Counted from the first letter of the stretch, positions 37,701 through 49,167 are shown. The stretch is DNA of 64,000 nt from Osedax frankpressi (GCA_964035775.1 OZ038313.1:2666001-2730000), one strand, 5' to 3'. Notes: generated by a model not told the origin, from the sequence alone. Made by a program: numbers and translations.

Positions 37701-38305
37701 AGCTAGTCTAATGTAATGGTTTAGATACTGTAGTATGAAGTTAGATTATACACTATAGATATAGAGGAGCTAGTCTAATGTAATGGTATAGATACTGCAG
37801 TATGAAGTTAGATTATACACTATAGATATAGAGGAGCTAGTCTAATGTAATGGTATAGATACTGTAGTATGAAGTTAGATTATACACTATAGATATAGAG
37901 GACAAGTCTAATGGTATATATACTGTAGTATGAAGTTAGATTATACACTATAGATATAGAGGAGCTAGTCTAATGTAATGGTATAGATACTGTAGTATGA
38001 AGTTAGATTATACACTATAGATATAGAGGAGCTAGTCTAATGTAATAGTATAGATACTGTAGTATGAAGTTAGATTATACACTATAGATATAGAGGAGCT
38101 AGTCTAATGTAATAGTATAGATACTGTAGTATGAAGTTAGATTATACACTATAGATATAGAGGAGCTTGTCTAATGTAATGGTATAGATACTGCAGTATG
38201 AAGTTAGATTATACACTATAGATATAGAGGACAAGTCTAATAGTATAGATACTGCAGTATGAAGTTAGATTATACACTATATAGATATAGAGGACAAGTC
38301 TAATA
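31788..38305 (+). repeat. Satellite block 2, 67-bp monomer family
   Basis: About 98 monomers of the same family and orientation as block 1, with the same 66-bp and 62-bp variants. It is bounded on the left by a slightly diverged monomer (CACTATTGATATAGAGGAG). On the right a degenerate unit passes into the kelch 3' flank. A partial monomer carrying GATGAATAGAGGAGC near 34520 marks an internal deletion. It separates kelch copies 1 and 2 from the intact gene. Confidence 0.98.
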
Positions 38306-38690
38306 TAATAGATTAGATACTATATCAAATACAGTTCTTATCAATAGTAAAACTTCTATACAAACATCTAATATATAATTTATGTTTTCTTATTTATATA
38401 CTTTCATATGTAAACCAGTGACACATTTATCTTAATTCTGATTGGTTATTTTAATATTCAACATTCCAAAATAAAAAGTAAATTTAAATTATTTGTTTTT
38501 TAATTAAACATTAATTAATTAATTATTTGCAATAGGAATTTCTAAAAATAGATTAACTCTGTTTAATATTATTTTAATTGGGAATTTATACAATATTTCT
38601 ATTTAATTACATAAGGAATCTAATTTTAGAATAAATAAACTTTGTGTAATTAATTATATATAAATTATGCAGATAAGAATTTCACTAAAT
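38306..38690. repeat. Satellite-to-kelch flank, copy 2
   Basis: Homologous to 30966-31304 over its length. It lies downstream of the kelch gene (the gene reads leftward). No coding sequence. Confidence 0.85.
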
Positions 38691-38757
38691 TATTGCATTA
38701 CATAACAATGCTAAAGGAATTTTATTTTAAGTGCAAAAAAGAACAATTGAAGTAAAG

Positions 38758-38770
38758 TTTATTATTTATT
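38758..38770 (-). terminator. Candidate polyadenylation signals, kelch gene
   Basis: Two overlapping AATAAA-type hexamers on the - strand (AATAAATAATAAA), about 27-40 bases after the kelch stop codon. They are retained in both decayed kelch copies, which makes them better supported than a random hexamer in AT-rich DNA. Confidence 0.6.
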
Positions 38771-38796
38771 GACACACATTAGATAATAATAATAAC

Positions 38797-40104
38797 TCAT
38801 ACATGCATTAGGACTAAACGACGACAAGATACATTTTTATATAATAAAGATTTAATGTTATTGTCTAAAGAAATAGAATATACATTATCACCTTGACATG
38901 TGTACAATAAACGTTTGTTTACATCAATAACAGAATTAAAAGACTTAATATTTGTGTATACAGCATTATCAACAACTGACCATTGGTCAGTTAAGATGTC
39001 ATAACATTCACAGTCAGTTCTATTAACACCTCCATATACATAAATACAGTTATCATCTAACATAGCTATATGCCAATCTCTATTGTTTAATAAATGAGAT
39101 AAAGTCTGCCATCTGCCATTCCTATAACGTATTACTTTATTAACATTACCACCAATAACATAAATGTCATCTCCATCTACTACAGTTGTATGACAACCTA
39201 CATCATAAGGTAAACTTTGACCTTTACTCCATGAGTCATTAGCTATATCATAATATCTCACTTCATTACTATAGCTCACATTACTCCTGCCTCCAATAAC
39301 AACTAATCTACCATCTGATGTTTCATTAACAGTTGGTAACCAGTCAAAGTAATAGTTTGTTGGGTAACTACACACAACTACTTCTTTAGTGGCATTGTTA
39401 TATTTATACATTTTACATTCACTAAATGATAAGATGAATAACAATTGTTTAGTTGTATAGATTACATTACGAACTTTACCAAAGTTATATTGCACTAGTC
39501 TCTCTTTAGTGGCAGTGTTGTATATGCCATCTTCTGACACATGGCATAGAGACTTAGAACTAGACTTAATGGCTCCAGGCACTTCTCTAGGCACTTCTAT
39601 AGCATTAATTCTCTCTACAGCGTACTGTCTAATTAAACCCTTGGTACAGTTATCATTTAAAATAGAGATTTTTATGTGTAATTGTTGTAAGATTTTGTCT
39701 AACAATGGAACATTTGTATTAATAGATTTATTTTCTAACATCATACTTTTACTACACAAACTACAATCTATAAGTTCTAACAATGAGTTGGCATGCGTTA
39801 GTCTATCTTCTACATCATATAGTACCCACATTACTACACACTTTACTATAGCGTACTCATCCCTAGCATTTAATTGTCTATTACTTATTATAGTTAATAA
39901 TTGTGTAAATGTAGTCCGCAGAAACACATATTTCTCTAGAGTTTCTGTGTACACAGACTCTAGCTGAGACTTTACTTTCAGAAGAATCTCTTCTGGAGAT
40001 ATCCCCATCTCATAAGTGTAAATATACTCCAGCAAAGGAGACGAGGGGTTCGTTGGTAGATATTCGCAAATGAATTCATTGCATCTCTTTACTATAGCAT
40101 CTAC
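38797..40104 (-). CDS. Kelch gene exon 3: BACK domain and kelch propeller
   Basis: Acceptor AATGAATGCAG|GTAGATGC at 40105 gives HYLQ|VDAIV across the junction, the normal KLHL linkage. The open frame also contains an ATG at 40110, but that lies in the intron side and is not the true start. 435 codons run to TAA at 38797. Intact, with no frame damage. Confidence 0.93.
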   Translation of the reverse strand, partial: VDAIVKRCNEFICEYLPTNPSSPLLEYIYTYEMGISPEEILLKVKSQLESVYTETLEKYVFLRTTFTQLLTIISNRQLNARDEYAIVKCVVMWVLYDVEDRLTHANSLLELIDCSLCSKSMMLENKSINTNVPLLDKILQQLHIKISILNDNCTKGLIRQYAVERINAIEVPREVPGAIKSSSKSLCHVSEDGIYNTATKERLVQYNFGKVRNVIYTTKQLLFILSFSECKMYKYNNATKEVVVCSYPTNYYFDWLPTVNETSDGRLVVIGGRSNVSYSNEVRYYDIANDSWSKGQSLPYDVGCHTTVVDGDDIYVIGGNVNKVIRYRNGRWQTLSHLLNNRDWHIAMLDDNCIYVYGGVNRTDCECYDILTDQWSVVDNAVYTNIKSFNSVIDVNKRLLYTCQGDNVYSISLDNNIKSLLYKNVSCRRLVLMHV

Positions 40105-43100
40105 CTGCATTCACATTAATTGTAGTGTTAGTTGTATGCAAATATCAATTTATATCATTAATAAATCATTAATTATTTAATTTGATAATTTCAACTACTG
40201 CTATTATCTGTATTATTAAGTAAAGTGTTACTTATCATTGTATTAAATCTCAATTACTTATTTATTAATTAATAAAAGTTAAACAGTTAACAAGATATTA
40301 ATAATAAATTTAAAATTAATTATAATAACTACTAATTAAGTAATTTAATGTAAAAAGAAAGATAATGAGTTATTATTAGATTTTATTAAATACAATACAT
40401 TCCTTAACAAGTAAATATTAAACCTGTAAATAATGTGAGATTTCCATCACACCAGCAAAGTTATCTTTATTAATGTGGATTTCTTCAGAATAGAAGTAGT
40501 CTAAGACAAGCTGGAACATGTCTTTATTGTAATCTAATGTTACTCTTTGTTCAGCAGACTCCTTCATCGGAGTGAGAAACATAGTTTTAAAGTATTGACT
40601 GCTAGCAGCCAACACATTTCTGTGAACCTGTTTATATGATGTAATAGAAGTTAGACCAATAATTAATAAAATTTGGGATCAATGTAAAATTAATCATGAA
40701 TTAATATTAATATTTAATTTTATTAAATACAATATTTAATTATTATCTTATCAACATTTTGTAATTACTTTATAGGGTATTAAGATAGAGTTTTAATCTT
40801 ATAGTGTAAGTGTAACATATATGTATTTAATATATTATTACATTACACATTATGATGTAATGTTGTATAATTTACTATAAGGGTTGATCTAATACAGCTT
40901 ATTAGTATACATCTATTATATGTTATTATTGTGGGATGGGGAGAGTTGTGGTATTCACTGTTCTACAATATACAGTTTAAAATATAATAATTATCACATT
41001 TCAATTACTGAGTAACTGAACTTTGATCTTATGAATTTATTCTATTTATAACTCTTGTTTTTATTGTTTATGTAATAAAATGTATATAGAAATTACTGTA
41101 TTGCAATATTACCATGGAATATAAAACTAAATTATTAAAATATTATATATGTCATATTCTCTATACTTTATAGAATATCATTTATTAGTTATATATACAA
41201 ATCAATATCAAGGGTTCCGATAATAAAAACATAATTATTTTATAAACATATATATATATAATATATATAGTAAATAATTAAATTAAAATATTCAATATAT
41301 TATAATTATTTATAGTATAATATGTTACTAGATATTGTGTATAACTATAACTATATATATATATATATATATCACATGTACCAGTATATGTATATTTTAG
41401 CTAGATATATAATTAATATATGTTAGTGAGTTCAACGCAATCATATAAACTACATGAATTGTAATGTCATGTGCAATTTGCCATATTTCATCGACTGTAT
41501 TGAGGTTATTTCACCGAAGGAAGATATATATCAATTACTGAATGTAACAGTATTTTACTAACAGAATGGTATTACATATCAAGTACAATATTAAATATAA
41601 TTTTTACAAGTTAATTTATTAAATATATTGTTATTATAACGTACTGCTTTAATATTTGTGATTCTGCTTCTCGAATACCAATAATCAAATTGTAATTAAA
41701 ACATTTATAATAATGAATTCAACTTGTAAAATATACAAAATCTATAATAAAATTAACATCGATAAAAATTATGTAAAAATCTATACATGAAATAATTTGA
41801 ATTTAAAATAACAATGCAATAAATGAAATTATCACATTTAATATTGTTTAAAATATATATATTATGATAGATAATGTTTAACATTATTATTAATAATTAT
41901 AGTAATACACTGAATAACTGGACTTTGATCTTAGGAATTTATTTTATTAATAATTAAATGTTTTTATTGTTTATGTAATATTAATGTATATAGAAATTAC
42001 TGTATAAAACTAAATTATTTTAATATTATATATGTCATATTCTATACTTTATAGAATATCATTTATGAGTTATAATGTAATAATTTGTTTTTCAAATTAT
42101 TCATATCAATGCAAAAATGAAATAAAAAAATGTAATATTGATTAAAATATATATATTATGATGGATAATGTTTAACATTACTATTAATAATTATAGTAAT
42201 ACAATAGTTAAAATGTATTTACAATAACAATTTGTAGCATTTGTGAAATTGTAAAGATGATTATCAGATAGCCACTGGGTACATTAGTGTATACGGGTAG
42301 ATTCATTTAGTTACATTAGTAGGGAGTAATATTTTACTTATCCAGTGAAATGTAATCAATTGGTCTAGTTCCCACTCCCCGGACACATTTCTTACAGATT
42401 GTGTTACAATTTAGAAGATATGCCTTCTATATCACTATAATCATATTAATAAACAATGTGTAAGATACTATATAGTGGATAACATCAAAGGCGGAGGATT
42501 ACGATGTTAAATTAATGAACAGATTCGCAATAAAAAGAGAAAAGTAGTTATTTGATGAAGTATTTACCTTTAACTAGTTATATTATAAAGGTAAATATAC
42601 TCCATAAGATAATGATTATTGTAATATATCGAGATGGGTAAATTTAATATTAGACTTATTTGGAATGCAGTTATTCTATCCATCATAATTTCTTGGTATA
42701 AAGTGAATATTTAATTTCTAATTATTATTTATATTACATCAATATTTAATAATTTCTTACTTTAGATAATTGTAGAGAATCAGTTCATTATTTTACATAG
42801 TAATCTTCAATGCTTTGTTGTTAGCTAAATATAGTAAACTACAGTGACACTAAAGTATTTGATGTAGGCGAGGTGATATAATAATCCCATATGGTATTAA
42901 TAAGAGTGAAGTCTAACTTTGACCTTTAAACTAGATCTTACCTCCGCAATAGAAAGTAATGGCTAATTAATTTAACCCTTTACCAAATGTTGAAAACCTT
43001 CTATGCTACTGAAAAACCACATGTCTAATACATTTTAATAAAATCAAGTAATATTAAACTAATTAAAACTATATTTACTTTATTCAAATTTAATAATCAA

Positions 43101-46100
43101 TTCAATATCTGTAATGTAAATATAATTATAAATAAGAAAATAACATAAAACAATAATAGCCAGATAATTTTATTTATTGTGTAAAAGTTTTAGTATAAGA
43201 TTTTATATTAAAAAAAATAATAATAAAATGATTAAATGATGTATTTTAAAAATACCATAAATTAAATTTCTTGTTTTAAAATTGTATCATTGTTTATCTC
43301 AGATATTGTTTTTATCGTATGACCCAACATTCATAAAAGTTAATAAATAATTCCTAGAAAAATGCTATTTAAATAAATTTAATTTATTAAGGTCTGGTGT
43401 AACCTTCGTTATTAATTTTTTTTACAAAATATTTTTATTATAAAATGTTAAAATTTACTGAATTATTTTCAAAATGATGTATAACTTGTTTTATAAAAGT
43501 AACTATAAGTGCATCAAATATGTATTTTAAACATATGGCTGTCAAAAAATAATGTTTATTATTTTATTATTTGTAAAATATTTTTATAATAATATGGGTT
43601 TAAATTAATATGTTTTCGTTTACTAATATATTTGCAATTTAAGAATTTTTAAAAACATTGTACAGAAAATAACTTTGTTTGTATTCAATATGTGGTACTA
43701 ATGTATATAACCAATGTAACGAAAGCATTTTATTCTAATGTAAATGCGTTATGCGTAAATGCGTTCTTTTGTATTGAAATTTTCAACTGTCAAGTTTATT
43801 TTTAATTTACACTCAAATTCTCATCATTATGTCTCCAACTAACAAACGTAGTAAATCTATGAAGAGTATATGCCAGCAAAAAGTAAGTACACAATCTATT
43901 AAACTATAATATATTTAGCATATTGTATAAATATGTAATTTAATAATTTTTCTATGATGTAAAAAAATTGATTTCAATTATATGAAATATTGTTTGACAT
44001 TCATATTTTACAATAAGTGTGTTATTACATATTTTTTATAAATAATTGTAGTATATGAAAAACACACCAAATAAGTCAATAATTTATTAGTAATAAAGTT
44101 ATATTATGTTCATAAAATAATTATTATTATAAAAATTAGATAATTTTGAGAAAGTTGTATTTATTTGAATTTTTATATTATCTAGAACTAATAAAATATA
44201 TTTACTAAACATTAAATAAATATACACTTTGAGATATTGAGCATGTAATGTCATGTTTGTTATAATACATAATAATAATGTTGCGAATATAAATAAATAT
44301 ATATCGCAGATGTGTTGTTCATAATAATGCTGATGACTGGAAGGAGGAACACAAAGCTGAATGTTGTAAACATATAGCGGATATTCTGGTGGCATGGAGG
44401 TAAATACTTATATAAATATAATATGTTTGCTCATGTATAAACATATAAATAATAGGTTCATGATGCGGAATTAATTTGTGCACATTCTTTAGAAGTATGT
44501 CTCCGTTATTCTACGATGCTTTCTGATGGTGACGGAAAAGCACATGTGAAGATGAATGGTCATCCTTACTTGGTCAGCAAGATAGAGTGCATTAATCATG
44601 TGCATAAGAAGTCAAGTAAAGTGCTACATCTATTTATGGTGCTGGAAGCGCAAATTTGTAATATTTTTTTAACTATTTTTTTATATTATAATATTTAATA
44701 AGTAATAAGTGATAATAATCTTATTTATTAACTTGTAATTAAAATAAATTAATATAAAAACTTTAGAAGCTTATATATATCTCAGAATATTTTTATTAGT
44801 TTTTTTTTAAACGATGATAATTTTCTAAAATTTAACGAATCATATTGTTACAAAAATATTGTAAATATTATTATATTATCTATTACTTTTACGAGATATG
44901 TACATTAGGCCATTTCTGACGTTTTAATTTAGTTGATCAAAAAACGCAAGTACCCTCCCAAATCCTAATGAAATTTGATGCTCGTTTCAAAAATGCTAAC
45001 TTGAGTATACAAAAATGAATATCCGCTTAGGAATTTTACTTTTTAAAAATCGCATTTTATTTTATTTTTCACGTTTTAAAAAATTTATTTATTAATATTG
45101 ATATTTCAATTTTAGTATATTTAATAATAATTATTTCGTAACATATATTTAAATATGGTATAAAAAATGTTGTATAAATATCGTATTAAATATATATCAT
45201 ATATTAATTAAATTGATATTTAATTGAAATTATCATAAATAATTTGCCTAACAACAAAAATATGATAAACAATAGTATTTTATTATCTTTGTTTTGATAA
45301 TTGACTAAAATATAGTAGCAATAAAATTAATAGATTTAAATTTTTAATTAAGGGGAGGTGCGCTCTATTTATTAAACATTAATTTTTAAAATATGAAAAA
45401 AAATATTATTGTATATTATTGAAGTTCAATATGTTATAATATATCAAAAATCCAAATTAAAATACGATATATAAATACTAATTACGAGTATTAAAAAAAC
45501 TATATAATATAGAAAAATCGCCATTTTGTATAAAATAATAATTACAGAATATTTTATTTGTTATTATTATTTTATATCTTTAAAGTATAATATAACTAGA
45601 TATGTAACATTTAAAAACAATTTAAAGACAGATGCAAACAGTGAAATTTACGAATTTTAAATACATAGGTGGCGTTACTCTATTTTATAAATGAGCTGTT
45701 TGTTGTATTTGTTATTATACTATTTAAATTTGTAATTTTTCTAATTATGTTTTTAAAATTTTCGATTTTGATACTCTTATTATGCCAAAACCATCAAAAC
45801 AATCTATTGCCGCTAAAGCAAGATATGATAAATATAGAGAACGAAATAATACTACAGTTGAAGTTAGTTATAAAGTTATATACTACAAATTATAAGTGTA
45901 AATTTTAAATTATTCATTTAAATTATTTTTGTAAATTTCATTTTATAAATAATATTTATTTATTAAATTATTTCATTTTATTTATACTTATATATAGTTA
46001 AACTAATAAGACATACTTTATATCATATATTTATTAATATAGGATGAGCCTTGTTGTTCTACGTCAAGGAGAAAGTTATCATATACGTTAAATGATACAT

Positions 46101-49032
46101 CTTTAGTAGAATCAGTAGATAGTGTTTCATCTAAATCTATTTTAATAGATTTTGATAGATTAGATCAATTATTTCATAAAAAAGATATATGTGATAAATG
46201 TAATGGTAGATTAGAATTGACTATTGATACTCATAACATTATGCAAAATCTTAAGTTTTACTGTAAAACGTGTGATATAGTTGAGAGCAATATGTGGAAT
46301 GGTAGTAAGATAGGAACTGAAGTAGTTGATGGTAGAAAGGATCACTTCTACTTTATGAGAAAGTTAGTTCAAGGTGCTATAGAATCGGGATGTGGATACA
46401 GTGGTTTAACAACTATATTAGCTATGGTTAATATAAAAAATATGCACCACAAGACATATTCAAGAATAACAAAAGAGCTCAGCATTGATTACGGTAAAGT
46501 GAGTATCAAAATATATTATAATTTAAATTTTTAATTATTTATTAATTATTTCTTATTATTCAGGTACTTGAGATTTGCAACAACAAGGCAGCGGATATAG
46601 TAAAATCTCATACTATTTCATCCAATGGGCATATTGATATTTCTGTTAGCTTTGATGGTACATGGCAAAAAAGAGGATTTGCATCACATCATGGAATTGC
46701 AACCGTCATAGAGTGTGAAACTGGTCTTGTCCTCGATAGCGATTATTTATGTACATACTGTCAATCATGTAATCTTGATATTGATGACCATGATTGCAGT
46801 AAAAACGAATCTCTGCACAACGTTATTTGGTCTCGCTGTCCAAAGGTTTTAACCAATGAATTATAAATAGCATTATATATTGTTTTATCATTAATTTAAT
46901 ATATATTATACATTTACAAATATGTATATGTTATTATATATTGCATATATTATTTTCTATAATTTCACCACTATAATATAGGGCAAATTTTTAGGGAGCC
47001 ATTCTGTTTCAGCTGCCTCATCTTCTGCTATTATTGAATTCAATTTTGGTAAAAAGTGGCTGCTAATAAATATGGATAGACAAGCCCATATTACCACTTC
47101 AACAATTCAAATAGAATATGCAGAAAGCAATGAGAAAAAAAGATTAGCTGGTTCATTATATGAAAAGAAAACAAAATATAGAAAAACTATGGGATCTGAT
47201 TATATTGCAGGAGAATTTTAATTTACTTATAGTTCTTATTTTCTTCATTTACTTTTCGTTTATTGTTTTATTATAAACTTATGTCTTAATATAAATGTTT
47301 ATCTACACACTATCTGTTTTATTATTAATATTATTAAATATATTAAAACAAATAAATATATTTTTTTAAGCATATTGATCTCTAAAAACACATTTATATA
47401 TTTTAATATTTATTTATCTTTAAATATTTTAATTATATTTGATCAAATAATAATAAAGTAATATAAAAATAAATATTGAAATATAAAAATATCAATTAAT
47501 TATTAAATTCAACACTATTTATTTTTAAATGTCTTTTTTCTCAAATATTTTTTTTTCCAATATTTTAAATATTAAAATGTTTTCCCACCTTTTAATAATA
47601 AATATTTTAATTTAATTTTTTTAAATCTTTATTATAAATATATAACTAAATAAAAAACATCAACATTGCATTGTTGATAACTAACTAATAATTTAATAAT
47701 TGTGATTAAAGTGAAAATAAAAATTAAAAAATTGACTAAAATTTTAATTACACAATTTCCTAGTTTTTTTCCTAGTTTTATATTCAAATAAAAATATGTT
47801 TGATGTTTTATTTGTATCTATATTATTGTAATAAACAAGCTTTTAAATTTTCAAAAAATAATAAATATTAAAGATTAGGTAATCATTTTAGTAGTGCAAC
47901 TTTTCCCTATTCTTTACATTGTAGTAAAAATAGAGCACACCTCCCCTTAATAAGAATATTTATAAATGTATTATATATGTGTATGATATTTGTATGTTAT
48001 AATATATACAATATCATAAACATATACTATTTTAATTAAGTTTTTAAAACTTTATTTAAAGTTTATAGAAATGCTATTAGTTTATATATACAATCTAATA
48101 TACCAAATTATATTACTTAAATAGTAATTATAATATTATTTTAATACAACCATTACATTTAAATAATATCTATTTATTAATATAACTATTAAATATATTT
48201 TTATTATTTTATAAATGGTAAAATTGTTATTATTCCTATTCAAAATATAATATATAACGGTTTATTTAAACACAATAAATAATTAATTGAAAAATAATTA
48301 ATTGAAAAATAATTAATTGAAAAATAATAGAATACAATTTATTTACAGATTATAATAACTTTAAGATATTTCTATTGATTGAGCCATGTAATTTTCTCTC
48401 ATGCTCACTAGTTACAACTATTTGGTTTAATCGTGTGTAATTATTAACTCTAAGGTAGCATTTTTTAACTGTCGCCACCCCTCTTTCTGCCAAATCATTG
48501 ACAGCATTAATAAATATAGTATTCCCTAATCTTCCTAATCCACTAGCATCATTATTATTTATAAGCATTTTGATATGATTTACATCTATATTTAATATGT
48601 GAAATAAATTAAAAGAAATTATAATATCATGCAGATAGAATTATAATTATAATATATCTATAATATAACATTTATATAATACATATATTAAATACTTTTA
48701 ATTATAAACTAATACATGTCTATTAACAATAATTAATAACTATCAATTAATATTAATTATGAAAAATAATATATATGTTACATTTATTAATATAATTATA
48801 ATTATATATTACTTAAGATTATGAGCTCACTTTCTATTGTTTATTTCTATTTTATAACTCTTTTACCAAATATACTCATTTAATACTCATTTAATAATTT
48901 AAGAAAATCAAAAATGGTAATTGTAAGAACCTCGATAGATTCAGATCTATTTACAATTTTAAAATCAGTCAAGATTCCCTCCTGCTGCATGCACTTCAAA
49001 CTAGCAAGAATTGTGTGAGACTTGGTATTCAT
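38797..49032 (-). CDS. BTB-BACK-kelch protein (KLHL-type Cullin-3 adaptor)
   Basis: Exons, in gene order: 49032-48931 (probable), 40627-40424, 40104-38797. Together they encode 537 residues, near the usual 550-640 for KLHL proteins. Residues about 10-100 form a BTB domain (ILTDFKIV, VHRNVLAASSQYF, MFQLVLDYFYS). BACK covers about 103-210 and begins VDAIVKRCNEFICEYL. The C-terminal half has kelch blades with GG doublets (LVVIGGRS, IYVIGGNV, IYVYGGVN) and the blade-closing Trp motifs DSWSKGQSLP and DQWSVVDN. By family knowledge such proteins dimerise by BTB, bind Cullin-3 through BTB/BACK and present substrates on the kelch propeller. The first two blades are weak. The first intron would be 8.3 kb and contain two transposon relics. 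Decayed copies of the 3' end lie at 30.6-31.6 kb. Confidence 0.85.
40424..40627 (-). CDS. Kelch gene exon 2: core of BTB domain
   Basis: 68 codons, phase 0 at both ends. Acceptor ATATAAACAG before VHRNVLAASSQYF and donor TTACAG|GTTTAA after MEISHYLQ. Contains the conserved HxxVLAAxSxYF of BTB-kelch proteins, VTLDYNKDMFQLVLDYFYS and the end of the BTB helix bundle. The ATG within it (MLAASS) is not a plausible start because the conserved VHRN lies upstream of it. Confidence 0.92.
40628..43828. other. Kelch intron 1, gene-proximal part; no exon seen
   Basis: AT-rich intronic DNA. Contains a TA run near 41358-41374 and an internal segment duplication (listed separately). Also a TTAACCCTTTACC motif near 42978, which resembles the end of the TTAA-flanked family at 51.4 kb but has no partner end here. 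No coding exon was recognised on either strand. Confidence 0.5.
40990..42206. repeat. Local segment duplication inside kelch intron
   Basis: The segment at about 41005-41190 (ACTTTGATCTTATGAATTTA, GTATATAGAAATTACTGTAT, ATATTATATATGTCATATTC, TATAGAATATCATTTAT) recurs at about 41915-42075. A second pair, TATATATTATGATAGATAAT with GTTTAACATTATTATTAATAA, occurs near 41855 and 42150. The order suggests repeated tandem duplication or two nested copies of an old interspersed repeat. Confidence 0.7.
43829..44690 (+). pseudogene. Kolobok/Mutator-like transposase relic A
   Basis: Exon-like pieces: 43829-43882 (MSPTNKRSKSMKSICQQK, then donor GTAAGT), 44310-44399 (CVVHNNADDWKEEHKAEC, then KHIADILVAWR, donor GTAAAT), and from 44493 (LRYSTMLSDGDGKAHVKMNG, then IECINHVHKKSSK). 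The WKEEHKxEC, RYxxMLxDGDxK and ECxNHVxK motifs are the middle part of the animal transposase family whose N- and C-terminal parts are seen in the next element. The last two pieces do not join in frame by the visible splice sites, so the copy is decayed. Terminal repeats were not identified. It lies inside kelch intron 1, on the opposite strand to that gene. Confidence 0.65.
44700..45351. other. AT-rich spacer with a dispersed-repeat fragment
   Basis: Contains TTATTATATTATCTATTACT plus TTTACGAGATATGTA at about 44868-44903, also found at about 52362-52396. The rest is unrecognised AT-rich DNA between the two transposase relics. Confidence 0.5.
45352..47946 (+). mobile_element. TTAA-flanked DNA transposon with Kolobok/Mutator-like transposase
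   Basis: Left end GGGGAGGTGCGCTCTATTT and right end (reverse complement) GGGGAGGTGTGCTCTATTT differ at one position. TTAA lies directly outside both ends (45348-45351 and 47947-47950), which indicates a 4-bp TTAA target duplication. Length is 2595 bp. It contains a four-exon transposase gene on the + strand. TTAA duplications with this transposase type point to the Kolobok superfamily rather than classical Mutator (9-11 bp duplication) or piggyBac, but that is inference. The near-identical ends suggest a younger insertion than its neighbours. The central part of the transposase is missing, so it is probably non-autonomous. Confidence 0.85.
45782..47221 (+). CDS. Internally deleted Kolobok/Mutator-like transposase
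   Basis: Exons 45782-45862, 46043-46498, 46564-46845 and 46982-47221, all phase 0 with GT-AG borders (GTTAGT, GTGAGT, GTTTTA donors). Predicted length is 352 residues. It begins MPKPSKQSIAAKARYDKYRE (basic N-terminus). A Cys-x2-Cys pair of pairs (ICDKCNGR and FYCKTCDIVE) looks zinc-binding. Next comes VSFDGTWQKRGFASHHG, holding the first catalytic Asp, then YCQSC. The sequence then jumps to CSKNESLHNVIWSRCPK and FLGSHSV-SAIIEFNFGK, which is the C-terminal region of the family. The roughly 200-residue middle with GDGDSK and ECxNH, and so the second acidic residue, is absent. The frame is otherwise intact, so it could still make a DNA-binding, catalytically dead protein. Confidence 0.75.
47951..48349. 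other. No gene seen; AT-rich
   Basis: AT-rich spacer. Contains three tandem copies of AATTAATTGAAAAAT near 48279-48325 and nothing else that I can support. Confidence 0.5.
48350..48590 (-). pseudogene. Gene fragment with VNDxAERGV motif
   Basis: Open on the - strand to TAA near 48352, with an acceptor-like AATATAG about 20 bases before the first ATG at 48568. It encodes VNHIKMLINNNDASGLGRLG, then INAVNDLAERGVATVKKC and TRLNQIVVTSEHERKL. The VNDxAERGV followed by a Q-rich basic helix and EHR/K recalls the C-terminal end of uncharacterised, transposase-like animal proteins. That is a weak recollection. Upstream exons were not found. It lies between kelch exon 1 and exon 2, on the same strand, but does not fit the kelch fold. 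Confidence 0.35.
48931..49032 (-). CDS. Kelch gene probable exon 1: N-terminus of BTB domain
   Basis: 34 codons from ATG: MNTKSHTILASLKCMQQEGI, then LTDFKIVNRSESIE. It ends before GTTCTT. Joined in phase 0 to exon 2 it yields DFKIVNRSESIE|VHRNVLAAS, which is exactly the BTB fold order (helix, beta strand, HxxVLAA). The donor is weak (GAG|GTTCTT), and the intron to exon 2 would be 8.3 kb, so it might instead be the surviving exon of another copy. No closer candidate was seen between 40.6 and 43.8 kb. Confidence 0.62.
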
Positions 49033-49167
49033 TCTATAAACAATCGTTTAATGTTTAACTTTGAAAGAAAAAATATATATACGTGTTTAAATTAAATGCA
49101 AGAATCGTATTAACTTGATATGCCGTATTCGCTGAATTATTGAAATAAAATACGTTATATTAATCGT

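Noticed and set aside
39509-39967. 152-codon + strand ORF
   Set aside because: Antisense shadow of kelch exon 3.
44099-44395. 98-codon - strand ORF
   Set aside because: Overlaps the transposase relic exon 44310-44399 on the + strand; no recognisable features.
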